This document shows positions 35,593 to 44,560 of a stretch of DNA of 64,000 nt, piece after piece. The notes under the pieces were generated by a model, which did no database searches, was not told where the DNA came from, and saw only the letters and a program-made list of their open reading frames with translations. The stretch's first letter is position 1, and every line of letters starts with the position of its first letter. Both the position numbers and the translations under genes were made by a program. Source of the DNA: Phenylobacterium sp. (lineage in GTDB: Bacteria > Pseudomonadota > Alphaproteobacteria > Caulobacterales > Caulobacteraceae); assembly GCA_028290945.1 (NCBI GenBank), contig JAQGIV010000132.1:36134-100133 (forward strand). The letters run 5' to 3'.

Positions 35593-36696
35593 TCAGCTCG
35601 CCAGCCGCGGCTCGCGCATGGTCCGCGGGCTGCAGCCCGTCCAGCGCTTGAAGGCCCGCGAGAAGGCCGCCGGGTCCGAGAACCCCACCAGATAGGCCGT
35701 CTCGTTCACCGAGACCTTGCGGGCGCTCAGATAGTCCAGCGCCAACCGGTGGCGCAGCTCGTCCAGCACCTTCTCGAAGGTCACGCCCTCCGCCTTCAGC
35801 TTGCGGAACAGGGTCTGGCGGCTCAGCGCCATCTTGCCGGCGACCATGTCCATGCTGGCCTCGCCGGTGTGCAGGATCGGCATCAGCAGGCTCTCGACGC
35901 GGCCGCGCGTCGCCTTCGAACTTTCCAGGTCCCGCAGCAGGGCGTCGGCGCGCTCGCTCAGCACCCCGAACACATAGCGCGACAGGCGCGCCACCGGCTG
36001 CGGCCCCCAGGTCGGCTCGATCTGCACGGCGTTCCAGTCGGCCCCGAAGGTGACCGGCGCCCGGAAGATCCGCTCGTACTCCTCGCGGTAGCCCGGGTCG
36101 GCATGGGTGACATGGACGGCCTTCAGCACCGGTCCCGGGCCGAAGCGGCGCGGCCCGCAGACCAGCTGGGCGAAGGCCGACTCGGTGAGCTCGGGGAAGG
36201 CGTTGGGATTGCGCCGCGTGTCGACGATCCAGATCCCGCCGTCCTTGGCGGTCATCTGGAAGCGGTGGGTGTCGACCTCCACCTCGACGATCAGCCGGAC
36301 GTAGCGGTTCAGCTGGTTGAAGGCCTCGATCATGTCGGTCGAAGCCTGGCCGAGCAGGCCGACGATGGAGACCTCGGAGATGTCCACCGCCTCGCCGTAG
36401 TGCAGGCCGAGCGCCGGATCGCCGGCCAGCGCCTGGCCGGCGCGCATCAGCGCCACATAGCTGCTGAACGGGATGCGGGCGTCCTGGTCGGCGAGGTCGT
36501 CCAGTTCGAGGCCCGCCCGCTCGGCCAGCGCCCGCCGGTCCGCGCCCTTGGCCACCGCCAGCTCCAGCAGGCCGCGCGCGAAGCCCGCGCAGACGGTGGG
36601 CTCGGCCGCCGCGCGGCGCGAGGTGAAACCTGAAGTCATGCTTTTGGCGTCCGGCATCATGGCCTTGGCGTCCACCGCAGCTAGGCTGGCTTCCAT
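35593..36696 (-). CDS. AraC family transcriptional regulator (start approximate)
   Basis: C-terminal AraC HTH: VNETAYLVGFSDPAAFSRAFKRWTGCSPRTMR. Confidence 0.9.
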   Translation of the reverse strand: MEASLAAVDAKAMMPDAKSMTSGFTSRRAAAEPTVCAGFARGLLELAVAKGADRRALAERAGLELDDLADQDARIPFSSYVALMRAGQALAGDPALGLHYGEAVDISEVSIVGLLGQASTDMIEAFNQLNRYVRLIVEVEVDTHRFQMTAKDGGIWIVDTRRNPNAFPELTESAFAQLVCGPRRFGPGPVLKAVHVTHADPGYREEYERIFRAPVTFGADWNAVQIEPTWGPQPVARLSRYVFGVLSERADALLRDLESSKATRGRVESLLMPILHTGEASMDMVAGKMALSRQTLFRKLKAEGVTFEKVLDELRHRLALDYLSARKVSVNETAYLVGFSDPAAFSRAFKRWTGCSPRTMREPRLAS

Positions 36697-36729
36697 TGGG
36701 GCGAGCCAAATAGGCCTTGCTTCCGGTTT

Positions 36730-36753
36730 AGTGTTATAGTCATGTACAACACT
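36730..36753. promoter_or_regulatory. YtrA/GntR-type operator candidate
   Basis: AGTGTT-aTA..TAc-AACACT inverted repeat directly upstream of the GntR-type gene. Confidence 0.6.
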
Positions 36754-36794
36754 ATGCAAGCGCCGGATGTGGCTTTGTGGCGCCGGAATGGATC

Positions 36795-37154
36795 ATGGAA
36801 CCAGAGTGGAATGACAATCAGCCGATCTACCGCCAGCTGCGGGCGCGCGTGGTCGATATGATCCTCGACGGCCTGATCAAGGAAGGCGACGCCCTGCCCT
36901 CGGTGCGCGCCGTCGCGGCCGAGACGCGGGTCAACCCGCTGACGGTGCTCAAGGCCTATCAGCAACTGGTCGACGAGCAGCTGGTGGAGAAGCGCCGCGG
37001 GCTCGGCATGTTCGTCAGCGACGGCGCCCGCGCCCTGCTGCTGCAGGCCGAGCGCCAGAAGTTCCTCCAGGAACAGTGGCCGGCGATCCGCGCCACCATC
37101 CAGCGCCTTGGCCTGACGCCGGCCGAGCTATTGACCCCGGCGAAGGAGCGCTGA
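36795..37154 (+). CDS. GntR family regulator (YtrA subfamily)
   Basis: QPIYRQLRARVVDMILDGLIKEGDALPSVRAVAAETRVNPLTVLKAYQQL. Confidence 0.93.
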   Translation: MEPEWNDNQPIYRQLRARVVDMILDGLIKEGDALPSVRAVAAETRVNPLTVLKAYQQLVDEQLVEKRRGLGMFVSDGARALLLQAERQKFLQEQWPAIRATIQRLGLTPAELLTPAKER

Positions 37155-37156
37155 GC

Positions 37157-38032
37157 ATGGCCCCCGCCATCCAAGCCCGCGGCCTGCGCAAGGCGTTCGG
37201 CAAGTCGATCGCCCTGGACGGCGTCGACCTCACCGTCGAGCCGGGCCGGATCCTCGGCCTGATCGGCCCCAACGGCGCCGGCAAGAGCACGGCGCTCAAC
37301 GCCATCCTCGGCCTCACCCAGTGCGAAGGCGACCTCAAGGTGCTGGGCCTCGATTCCTGGGCGCAGCGCGACCGGCTGATGACCGACGTCTGCTTCATCG
37401 CCGACGTGGCCGTGCTGCCCCGCTGGATGCGCGTCGTCCAGGCCCTGGATTATGTGCAGGGCGTCCACCCGCGCTTCGACCGGGCCAAGGCGGAGCGCCT
37501 GCTCGACCGCACGACCATCAAGCGCACGAGCCGCGTCCGCGAGCTCTCCAAGGGCATGGTGACCCAGCTGCACCTGGCCCTGGTGATGGCCATCGACGCG
37601 CGCCTGCTGGTGCTCGACGAGCCGACGCTCGGCCTCGACCTGATCTTCCGCAAGGCCTTCTACGACAGCCTGCTCAACGACTATTTCGACGGCGACCGGA
37701 CCATCGTCGTCTCCACCCACCAGGTGGAGGAGATCCAGCACATCCTCACCGACGTGGTGTTCATCGACCGCGGCCGCATCGTGCTCGACACCAGCATGGA
37801 GGCGTTCGAGACCCGCTACGCGGAGCTGGCCGCCGCGCCCGAGCATCTTGAGTTCGCCCGCGCGCTGAAGCCGATCCACGAGCGCCAGCTGTTCGGCCGC
37901 AGCTACCTGATCTTCGACGGCGCCGACCGCGAGCGCCTCGCGGCCCTCGGCGAGGTGCGCACCCCGAGCCTCGCCGACCTGTTCGTCGCCACCATGACCC
38001 CCGCGTCAGCTGAATCTGGGAGGGCCCGATGA
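37157..38032 (+). CDS. ABC transporter ATP-binding protein
   Basis: GPNGAGKSTALNAILG Walker A; RVRELSKGMVTQLHLALVMAIDARLLVLDEPTLGLD. Confidence 0.95.
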   Translation: MAPAIQARGLRKAFGKSIALDGVDLTVEPGRILGLIGPNGAGKSTALNAILGLTQCEGDLKVLGLDSWAQRDRLMTDVCFIADVAVLPRWMRVVQALDYVQGVHPRFDRAKAERLLDRTTIKRTSRVRELSKGMVTQLHLALVMAIDARLLVLDEPTLGLDLIFRKAFYDSLLNDYFDGDRTIVVSTHQVEEIQHILTDVVFIDRGRIVLDTSMEAFETRYAELAAAPEHLEFARALKPIHERQLFGRSYLIFDGADRERLAALGEVRTPSLADLFVATMTPASAESGRAR

Positions 38033-38925
38033 GCGCCTCGACCATCGACACCGCCCCGACGCCCAAGGTCCGGCCCTTCTACTGGTCGGTCCGGCGCGAG
38101 CTCTGGGAGAACCGCGGGGTCTATTTCGCGCCGCTGGGCGTCGCCGCGGTGGTGCTGGCGGGCTTCCTCTACAGCTCCTCCAATCTGCCCCGCCTGGTCG
38201 CGAGAGCCGTCGCCGGCGACCAGAAGGCGATACTCGCCCTGCACATCCCCTATGCCGCCGGCGCGGGCGCGGCCTATGTGATCAGCCTCGCCGTGGCGGT
38301 GTTCTATTGCCTGGGCGCGCTGCACGGCGAACGCCGCGACCGCAGTCTGCTGTTCTGGAAGTCGTTGCCGGTCTCCGACCTGCAGACCGTGCTCTCCAAG
38401 GCTTCGGTGGCGATCGTCATCCAGCCGTTGGTCGCGGTCGCGGTCGCCCTCGGCCTTCAGCTGATCATGCTCGCCTGGGGCACGGCCGTCCTGGCCATCA
38501 ACGGCGTCGATCCGGCGCTGCTGTGGGCCCACCTGAAGCTGCCCTTCATCTGGGTGATGCTGCCCTACGGCGTGGTCATCAACGCGCTGTGGACCGCGCC
38601 GGTCTTCGCCTGGCTGCTGCTGGTCTCGGCCTGGGCCAAGCGGATGACCTTCGTCTGGGCCGTGGCCCCGTGGCTGGCGCTCAGCCTGTTCGAGCTCCTG
38701 GCCTTCCACACCCACCACGTCTGGTCATTCCTCGACGAGCGGATCTTCGGCGGCATGGCCGAGGCCTACACCATCGGCGGCCTGGGCAAGGCGCCGGTCA
38801 TCCAGCTGTCGCAGGCCGATCCGCTGCGGTTCCTGGCCAACCCCGGGCTGTGGACCGGCCTGGTCATCGCCGCTGCCCTCCTGGCGGGCTGCGCCTGGCT
38901 GCGCCGCACCCGCGATCCGATCTGA
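38029..38925 (+). CDS. ABC-2 type permease
   Basis: Multi-TM; 4-nt overlap with the ATPase gene. Confidence 0.88.
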   Translation: MSASTIDTAPTPKVRPFYWSVRRELWENRGVYFAPLGVAAVVLAGFLYSSSNLPRLVARAVAGDQKAILALHIPYAAGAGAAYVISLAVAVFYCLGALHGERRDRSLLFWKSLPVSDLQTVLSKASVAIVIQPLVAVAVALGLQLIMLAWGTAVLAINGVDPALLWAHLKLPFIWVMLPYGVVINALWTAPVFAWLLLVSAWAKRMTFVWAVAPWLALSLFELLAFHTHHVWSFLDERIFGGMAEAYTIGGLGKAPVIQLSQADPLRFLANPGLWTGLVIAAALLAGCAWLRRTRDPI

Positions 38926-38949
38926 GCGCGCCCGGCCGGAGCTTCGCAG

Positions 38950-39693
38950 ATGATCGTCCAACTCCCCGCCGACGCCCCGCTGCTGCTCAAGGCCGCGGCC
39001 GGCAGCCTGCTCGTCGTGCACATCGGCGGCGCGAGCCTGGGCCTGATCTCCGGCTCCGTCGCCATGGCGGCGCGCAAGGGTCGACGGCTGCATCAGGCGG
39101 CCGGCACGGTGTTCTTCGCGTCGATGATCGCCATGGGCGTGGCCGCGGCCATCACCGCGCCGTTCCTCCCCGACCGGGTCTCGGCGACGATGGGCGTGTT
39201 CGTGGCCTATCTCGCCGCCACCGCCTGGGCGGTGGTCCGCCGCAAGCCCGGCCGGGTCGGCCGATTCGAAGCCGGCGCCATGCTGGCGGCGCTCGGTGTG
39301 GCGGCGGCCTTCCTGTCGATCGCCCTGATCGGCAGGACCGCGCCCCACGGCCTGCTCGACGGCGAGCCCTCGCAGATCGGCTATGTGTTCGCCTTGGTGG
39401 CGGCGCTGGCGGCCGTCTGTGACTTCCGGGTGCTCCGCGAGGGCGGTCTTGCCGGTCCGCGGCGCACCGCCCGGCACCTGTGGCGCATGTCGCTGGCGCT
39501 GGCCATCGCCTGGGGCTCGTTCGCCGGACAGCCGCGGGCCCAGCCCGGGGCGTTGCGCGGCTCGCCCGTGCTGTTCATCCCGGCGCTGGTGGTGCTCGGC
39601 CTCTTGGTCTTTTGGATGATCCGCGTGCGGGTCGCCCCCGGTCGCCGGTCAGGACGGCGGCGCACAGCGCCGACGGTGGCGACCGCCGCCTAG
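38950..39693 (+). CDS. Multi-TM membrane protein (DUF2306-like)
   Basis: Several TM segments; HIGGASLGLISGSVAMAARKGRRLHQAAGTVFF. Confidence 0.75.
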   Translation: MIVQLPADAPLLLKAAAGSLLVVHIGGASLGLISGSVAMAARKGRRLHQAAGTVFFASMIAMGVAAAITAPFLPDRVSATMGVFVAYLAATAWAVVRRKPGRVGRFEAGAMLAALGVAAAFLSIALIGRTAPHGLLDGEPSQIGYVFALVAALAAVCDFRVLREGGLAGPRRTARHLWRMSLALAIAWGSFAGQPRAQPGALRGSPVLFIPALVVLGLLVFWMIRVRVAPGRRSGRRRTAPTVATAA

Positions 39694-39697
39694 CGGA

Positions 39698-41551
39698 CTA
39701 CTCCGCCGCGGCCATGGCCGGCGAGCGGGTCGCCGTCTTCAGCCGCTGCAGCAGGGCCTCGTACTCGCGCCACAGCGCCGGCGGCAGGTGCTCGCCGAAG
39801 GTCTCGTAGTGCGGCTTGATCAGCGCGGCTTCCTCGGTCCAGACCTCGGGGTCGACGCTGAGCAGCAGCTCGAGCTGGGCCTTCGTCAGGCCGAGCCCGG
39901 AAACGTCGAGGGCGCCCGGCGCCGGCACCAGGCCGATCGGCGTCTCGGTGGCCTCGGCGCGGCCTTCCAGCCGCTCGACGATCCACTTCAGCACCCGGCT
40001 GTTCTCGCCGAAGCCCGGCCAGACGAACTTGCCGCGCTCGTCCTTGCGGAACCAGTTGACGAAGTAGATGCGCGGCAGCTTGGCCGCGTCGGCCTTGGCG
40101 CCCATGGCCAGCCAGTGGCCGAAATAGTCGCCCATGTTGTAGCCGCAGAACGGCAGCATGGCGAAGGGATCGCGGCGCAGCTCGCCGATCTTGTTCTCCG
40201 CCGCCGCCGTGCCTTCCGAGGCCACGTTGGAGGCCATGAACACCCCGTGCGTCCAGTCGCGGGCCTCGGTCACCAGCGGCACCGCCGAGGCGCGGCGGCC
40301 GCCGAACAGGATGGCCGAGATCGGCACGCCGGCCGGATCTTCCCATTCCGCGGCGATCACCGGGCACTGGGCCGCCGGCACCGTGAAGCGGGCGTTGGGA
40401 TGGGCCGCAGGCGTGGCGCTGGCCGGCGTCCAGTCCTGGCCCTGCCAGTCGGTCAGGTGGGCCGGCGCCTCGTCGGTCAGGCCTTCCCACCAGACGTCGC
40501 CGTCGTCGGTCAGCGCCACATTGGTGAACACGCAGTTGGCGTGCAGGGCGTCGATGGCGTTCTTGTTGGTGCCGATCCCCGTGCCGGGCGCCACGCCGAA
40601 GAAGCCGGACTCCGGGTTCACCGCATAGAGCCGGCCGTCGTCGCCGAAGCGCATCCAGCAGATGTCGTCGCCGATGGTCTGGGCCTTCCAGCCCGGCAGG
40701 GTCGGCTGCAGCATGGCCATGTTGGTCTTGCCGCAGGCGCTGGGGAAGGCGGCGGCCACATAGTGCGCGGCGCCGTCCGGCGCGGTCAGCTTGACGATCA
40801 GCATGTGCTCGGCGAACCAGCCCTCGTCGCGGGCCATCACCGAGGCGATGCGCAGGGCGAAGCACTTCTTGCCCAAGAGGGCGTTGCCGCCGTAGCCGGA
40901 ACCGTAGGACCAGATCTCCCGGCTCTCCGGGAAGTGGACGATGTACTTGATCTCGTTGCAGGGCCAGGCGACGTCCTGCTGGTCCTCGGCAAGCGGCGCT
41001 CCGACGGAGTGCACGGCCGGCACAAAAAAGCCGTCCTCGCCGAGCTGGTCGAGGGCGGCTTTGCCCATCCGGGTCATGACCTTCATCGATACGGCCACAT
41101 AGGCCGAATCGGTGATCTCCACGCCGATGGCGCTGATCTTCGAGCCGAGCGGGCCCATGCAGAACGGCACGACGTACATCGTCCGGCCCTGCATCGAGCC
41201 GGCGAACAGGCTCTTCAGGTCGGCGCGCATCTCGGTCGGATCCAGCCAGTTGTTGGTCGGGCCGGCGTCGTCCTGCTGCTCGGAGCAGATGAAGGTGCGG
41301 CTTTCGACGCGGGCCACGTCGCGGGGATCGGAGGCGGCGTAGAAGGAATTCGGGCGCTTGGCGGGGTTCAGCCGCTTGAGCGTGCCGGCCGCGACCAGCT
41401 GCTCGGTGAGCGCATTCCATTCCTCTTCCGAGCCGTCGCACCAGACCACCCGGTCCGGCCCCGTCAGCTCGGCGATCTCACGCACCCATTGGATCAGCCG
41501 CGCGTGTTTGGTCGGCGCAGGCTGGAGCCCCGGGATGGTGCGGTCGGTCAT
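39698..41551 (-). CDS. pckG: Phosphoenolpyruvate carboxykinase (GTP)
   Basis: [13 protein letters not shown] nucleotide site; [36 protein letters not shown]. Confidence 0.95.
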   Translation of the reverse strand: MTDRTIPGLQPAPTKHARLIQWVREIAELTGPDRVVWCDGSEEEWNALTEQLVAAGTLKRLNPAKRPNSFYAASDPRDVARVESRTFICSEQQDDAGPTNNWLDPTEMRADLKSLFAGSMQGRTMYVVPFCMGPLGSKISAIGVEITDSAYVAVSMKVMTRMGKAALDQLGEDGFFVPAVHSVGAPLAEDQQDVAWPCNEIKYIVHFPESREIWSYGSGYGGNALLGKKCFALRIASVMARDEGWFAEHMLIVKLTAPDGAAHYVAAAFPSACGKTNMAMLQPTLPGWKAQTIGDDICWMRFGDDGRLYAVNPESGFFGVAPGTGIGTNKNAIDALHANCVFTNVALTDDGDVWWEGLTDEAPAHLTDWQGQDWTPASATPAAHPNARFTVPAAQCPVIAAEWEDPAGVPISAILFGGRRASAVPLVTEARDWTHGVFMASNVASEGTAAAENKIGELRRDPFAMLPFCGYNMGDYFGHWLAMGAKADAAKLPRIYFVNWFRKDERGKFVWPGFGENSRVLKWIVERLEGRAEATETPIGLVPAPGALDVSGLGLTKAQLELLLSVDPEVWTEEAALIKPHYETFGEHLPPALWREYEALLQRLKTATRSPAMAAAE

Positions 41552-41785
41552 ACTGATAAGCTCCCTGGCCCCCGGCCGTCCCTCGCTCCCCGCGGACGGC
41601 CGACATTTGACACGAGTTCATAAATGCAGATCGCCCGGCTGCATACCCGGACCCTACGGCGCAGGCCGGGGGCGCCAGCCAGAACGCACGAAATACCCTT
41701 TGGATCAGCGACTTCCGATCACGCTTGGGATATCGCCGGTCACGCCCCGCGGCCGGCCGCCGGAGCCCCGGGGAGGCCACTCGGC

Positions 41786-42814
41786 CTAGCGATTCGCCAG
41801 CGCCGCCTCCACCCGCCGCAGCACCGGCTCCCAGTCGCCGGCCACCCGTTGGCGGAACAGCCGCGCCGAGGGATACCAGGGGCTGTCGTCGCGGCCCCGC
41901 AGCCAGCGCCAGTCGGCCCCGCGGGCCGGCAGCAGCACCCAGACCGGCTTGCCCAGCGAGGCCGCGAGGTGCGCCACGGCGGTGTCGACGGAGATCACCA
42001 GGTCGAGGCCGGCGATGACCCGCGCGGTGTCATCGAAGTCCTCCGCCCCGGTCGCCGCGGGCGAAAGGTCGCAGCCCAGCTTGATAAGCCTGGGGGCATA
42101 GCGGGCCGGCAAGGAGCGCTGGTCGTCGATCAGCGCCCGCGAGCCCTGGGCCATCACCCCGATCCCGCCGCCGGAGCTCAGCCTCAGCCCGGCGAAATCC
42201 GCCGGTGGCGGCAGGGTCTCCAGCGCCACACCCAGCCGCAGCGGCAGCGAGCCGAGCAGGGTCCAGTAATCGGAGCGCACGGCCGCCGGATCGGGGCCCG
42301 CGCCCACCACGGCCACGCCCAGCCGTTCCATCAGCCGGTGCAGCTCGGCCGGGCAGAACAACAGCACCTCCGCGCCCATGGCCTTCAGCGGGGCCAGGAA
42401 GCGCGACATCATGATCATGTCGCCGAAGCCCTGCTCGCCGAACACCAGCAGCCGCTTGCCGGTGAGGGCCTCGCCTTGCCACTCGGGGAAATCCAGCTCG
42501 GGCCGGGGGATCTTCAGGTCGGCGACCTCGCGGCGCGCCTCCCACGCCGGCCAGCCCTCCGCATAGCGGCCGTCGGCCAGCAACAGCTCGGCGAGCGCGA
42601 AGCGGCTGCCGGGATGGGGGGCGGCCGCCAGCGCCGCGACGAAGGCTTCCTCGGCCGCCTTGAACCTGCCCATGGCGCCCAGCACCAGGCCGAGATTGTG
42701 CTGCGCCTCCAGCGGCTTGGAGCGGATCAAGCCCCGGTAGCCGCGCTCGGCGCGGGCGAAGTCGCCTTTCTGGTGGGCCGCGAAGGCCTCGGCGAACAGG
42801 GATTCGATGGACAC
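41786..42814 (-). CDS. TPR protein with glycosyltransferase-like C-terminal domain
   Basis: N-terminal TPR-like repeats; FGEQGFGDMIMMSRFLAPLKAMGAEV; VISVDTAVAHLAASLGKPVWVLL. Confidence 0.85.
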   Translation of the reverse strand: MSIESLFAEAFAAHQKGDFARAERGYRGLIRSKPLEAQHNLGLVLGAMGRFKAAEEAFVAALAAAPHPGSRFALAELLLADGRYAEGWPAWEARREVADLKIPRPELDFPEWQGEALTGKRLLVFGEQGFGDMIMMSRFLAPLKAMGAEVLLFCPAELHRLMERLGVAVVGAGPDPAAVRSDYWTLLGSLPLRLGVALETLPPPADFAGLRLSSGGGIGVMAQGSRALIDDQRSLPARYAPRLIKLGCDLSPAATGAEDFDDTARVIAGLDLVISVDTAVAHLAASLGKPVWVLLPARGADWRWLRGRDDSPWYPSARLFRQRVAGDWEPVLRRVEAALANR

Positions 42815-42888
42815 GCCGGCAGCCTAGCATCGGCCGCGCCCGTGCGCCCCGGTTGGCTCCGGCGCGCGAATGGGGCACATCCTGCGGC

Positions 42889-43440
42889 GTGCCGCAGGCT
42901 CCACCCGGTCCGTCCAGCTCCGAAGGCGGCGAGGATATCCTCGTCCAGGCCTATATGGAGAAGCGCGCCAACCTGGTCCGCTTCTTCGCGGCGCGCACCG
43001 GCTCGCCGGCCGCCGCCGAGGATCTGGCGCAGGAGCTCTACCTGAAGCTCGCCGGCCGGCCGCCGGGCGAGGTCGCCGACAACCCCATCGCCTTCATCTA
43101 CCGCGTGGCCACCAACCTGATGGTCGACCGCACCCGCGGCGAGGCCCGCGCCGCGGCCCGCGACGGCCAGTGGCGCGGCGCCCACGCCACCGTCCTGGCC
43201 GGCCAGGAGGTGGCCGAGGAGCCGGCCGCCGACGAGGTGGCGTCCTCGCGCCAGCGCCTGCGCCAACTGGTTGAGGCCGTGGCCGAGCTGCCGCCGCAGA
43301 TGCAGCGGGCCTTCACCCTGCACAAGTTGGAGGGCCTCAGCCACGCGGACACCGCGCGGACCATGGGGATTTCGGTGAAGTCGGTGGAGAAGCACGTCAG
43401 CGCCGCGCTGAAGAACCTCACCGCGAGGCTTTCACGATGA
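42889..43440 (+). CDS. FecI-type ECF sigma factor
   Basis: AEDLAQELYLKLAGRP; LPPQMQRAFTLHKLEGLSHADTARTMGISVKSVEKHVSAAL; followed by FecR and TonB receptor. Confidence 0.9.
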   Translation: MPQAPPGPSSSEGGEDILVQAYMEKRANLVRFFAARTGSPAAAEDLAQELYLKLAGRPPGEVADNPIAFIYRVATNLMVDRTRGEARAAARDGQWRGAHATVLAGQEVAEEPAADEVASSRQRLRQLVEAVAELPPQMQRAFTLHKLEGLSHADTARTMGISVKSVEKHVSAALKNLTARLSR

Positions 43441-43534
43441 CCTATTTCCGGTTGTCGACAACTGGGGGGCGGAGCGGCGCGGCGCCGTCATCTCCAATGA
43501 CAGGCGCGCTTTTCGGCGCGCATGAGGACGTTCG

Positions 43535-44515
43535 ATGACCGCCGGGTCGCATTATCAGGATCGTATGACGGAGGCCGCCGACTGGGTCGTCCGGCTGCAG
43601 GCCGACGACCTGTCTGACGTGGACGCGCTGGCCTTCGACGCCTGGCTGCAAGCCGATGCGGACAACGCCGCCGCCTATGACGCCGCGCTCAGCGTGTCCC
43701 GCGAATTCCAAGCCAACGCCCGGGCCGTGCGCCAGGGCCTGCGCGAGCGCCGTCCGCCTCGCACCCTGGTTCTGCGCGGCCGCTACGGCGCGTTCGGCGC
43801 CCTGGCCGCAGCGGCCCTGGTCGCCGCGGTGGTCGTGCCCGCCATGCTCCCGGCGACCTCCACCACGGCCTACGCCACCGCCACGGGCGAGCACCGCACC
43901 GTCAGCCTCGCCGACGGCAGCAAGATCGACCTCAACGCCGGCACCCAGCTCTCCGTCACGCTTGGCCGTCACCAGCGCCAGGTGGCTCTGGCCGAGGGCC
44001 AGGCGGTGTTCGACGTCACCCACGACGCGGGCCGGCCGTTCCTGATCACCGCCGGCGACCGCACGGTGCGCGTGGTCGGCACCCAGTTCGACGTCCGCCG
44101 CCGCGCCGGCCACCTGTCGGTGACGGTCACCCGCGGCACGGTCGAGGTGCTGCCGACCGGCGGCGCCCAGGGCCAGGCCTTCCGCCTGCATCCCGGCCAG
44201 CGGCTGGAGCACCAGGAAGGCGTCCAGGGCGCCCAGGTGATGGCCGCCGCGCCCGAACAGGCGCTCGGCTGGCGCGCCGGCCGGCTGGTCTATCGCGACC
44301 AGCCGCTGTCGGTGGTGGTGGCCGACCTGAACGCCCAGTTCGCCAAGCCCATCCGCGTCGCCGACCCGGCGCTGGCCGCCACCCCGGTGTCCGGCGTGTT
44401 CATTGTCGACAGCGAGGATGCGGTTGTTCGTCGCTTGGCCTTGCTGGTTTCCGCCCACACGATACCCTCCGGCGATGGCGTCACCTTGCTGCGCAGCGAG
44501 ACGCCGAAGCGCTGA
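43535..44515 (+). CDS. FecR family anti-sigma regulator
   Basis: ATGEHRTVSLADGSKIDLNAGTQLSV; single TM. Confidence 0.93.
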   Translation: MTAGSHYQDRMTEAADWVVRLQADDLSDVDALAFDAWLQADADNAAAYDAALSVSREFQANARAVRQGLRERRPPRTLVLRGRYGAFGALAAAALVAAVVVPAMLPATSTTAYATATGEHRTVSLADGSKIDLNAGTQLSVTLGRHQRQVALAEGQAVFDVTHDAGRPFLITAGDRTVRVVGTQFDVRRRAGHLSVTVTRGTVEVLPTGGAQGQAFRLHPGQRLEHQEGVQGAQVMAAAPEQALGWRAGRLVYRDQPLSVVVADLNAQFAKPIRVADPALAATPVSGVFIVDSEDAVVRRLALLVSAHTIPSGDGVTLLRSETPKR

Positions 44516-44560
44516 TGAGGGTCGGGGGCAATCAGAAGTCGGGGGCTGCATCTCAGCGGG

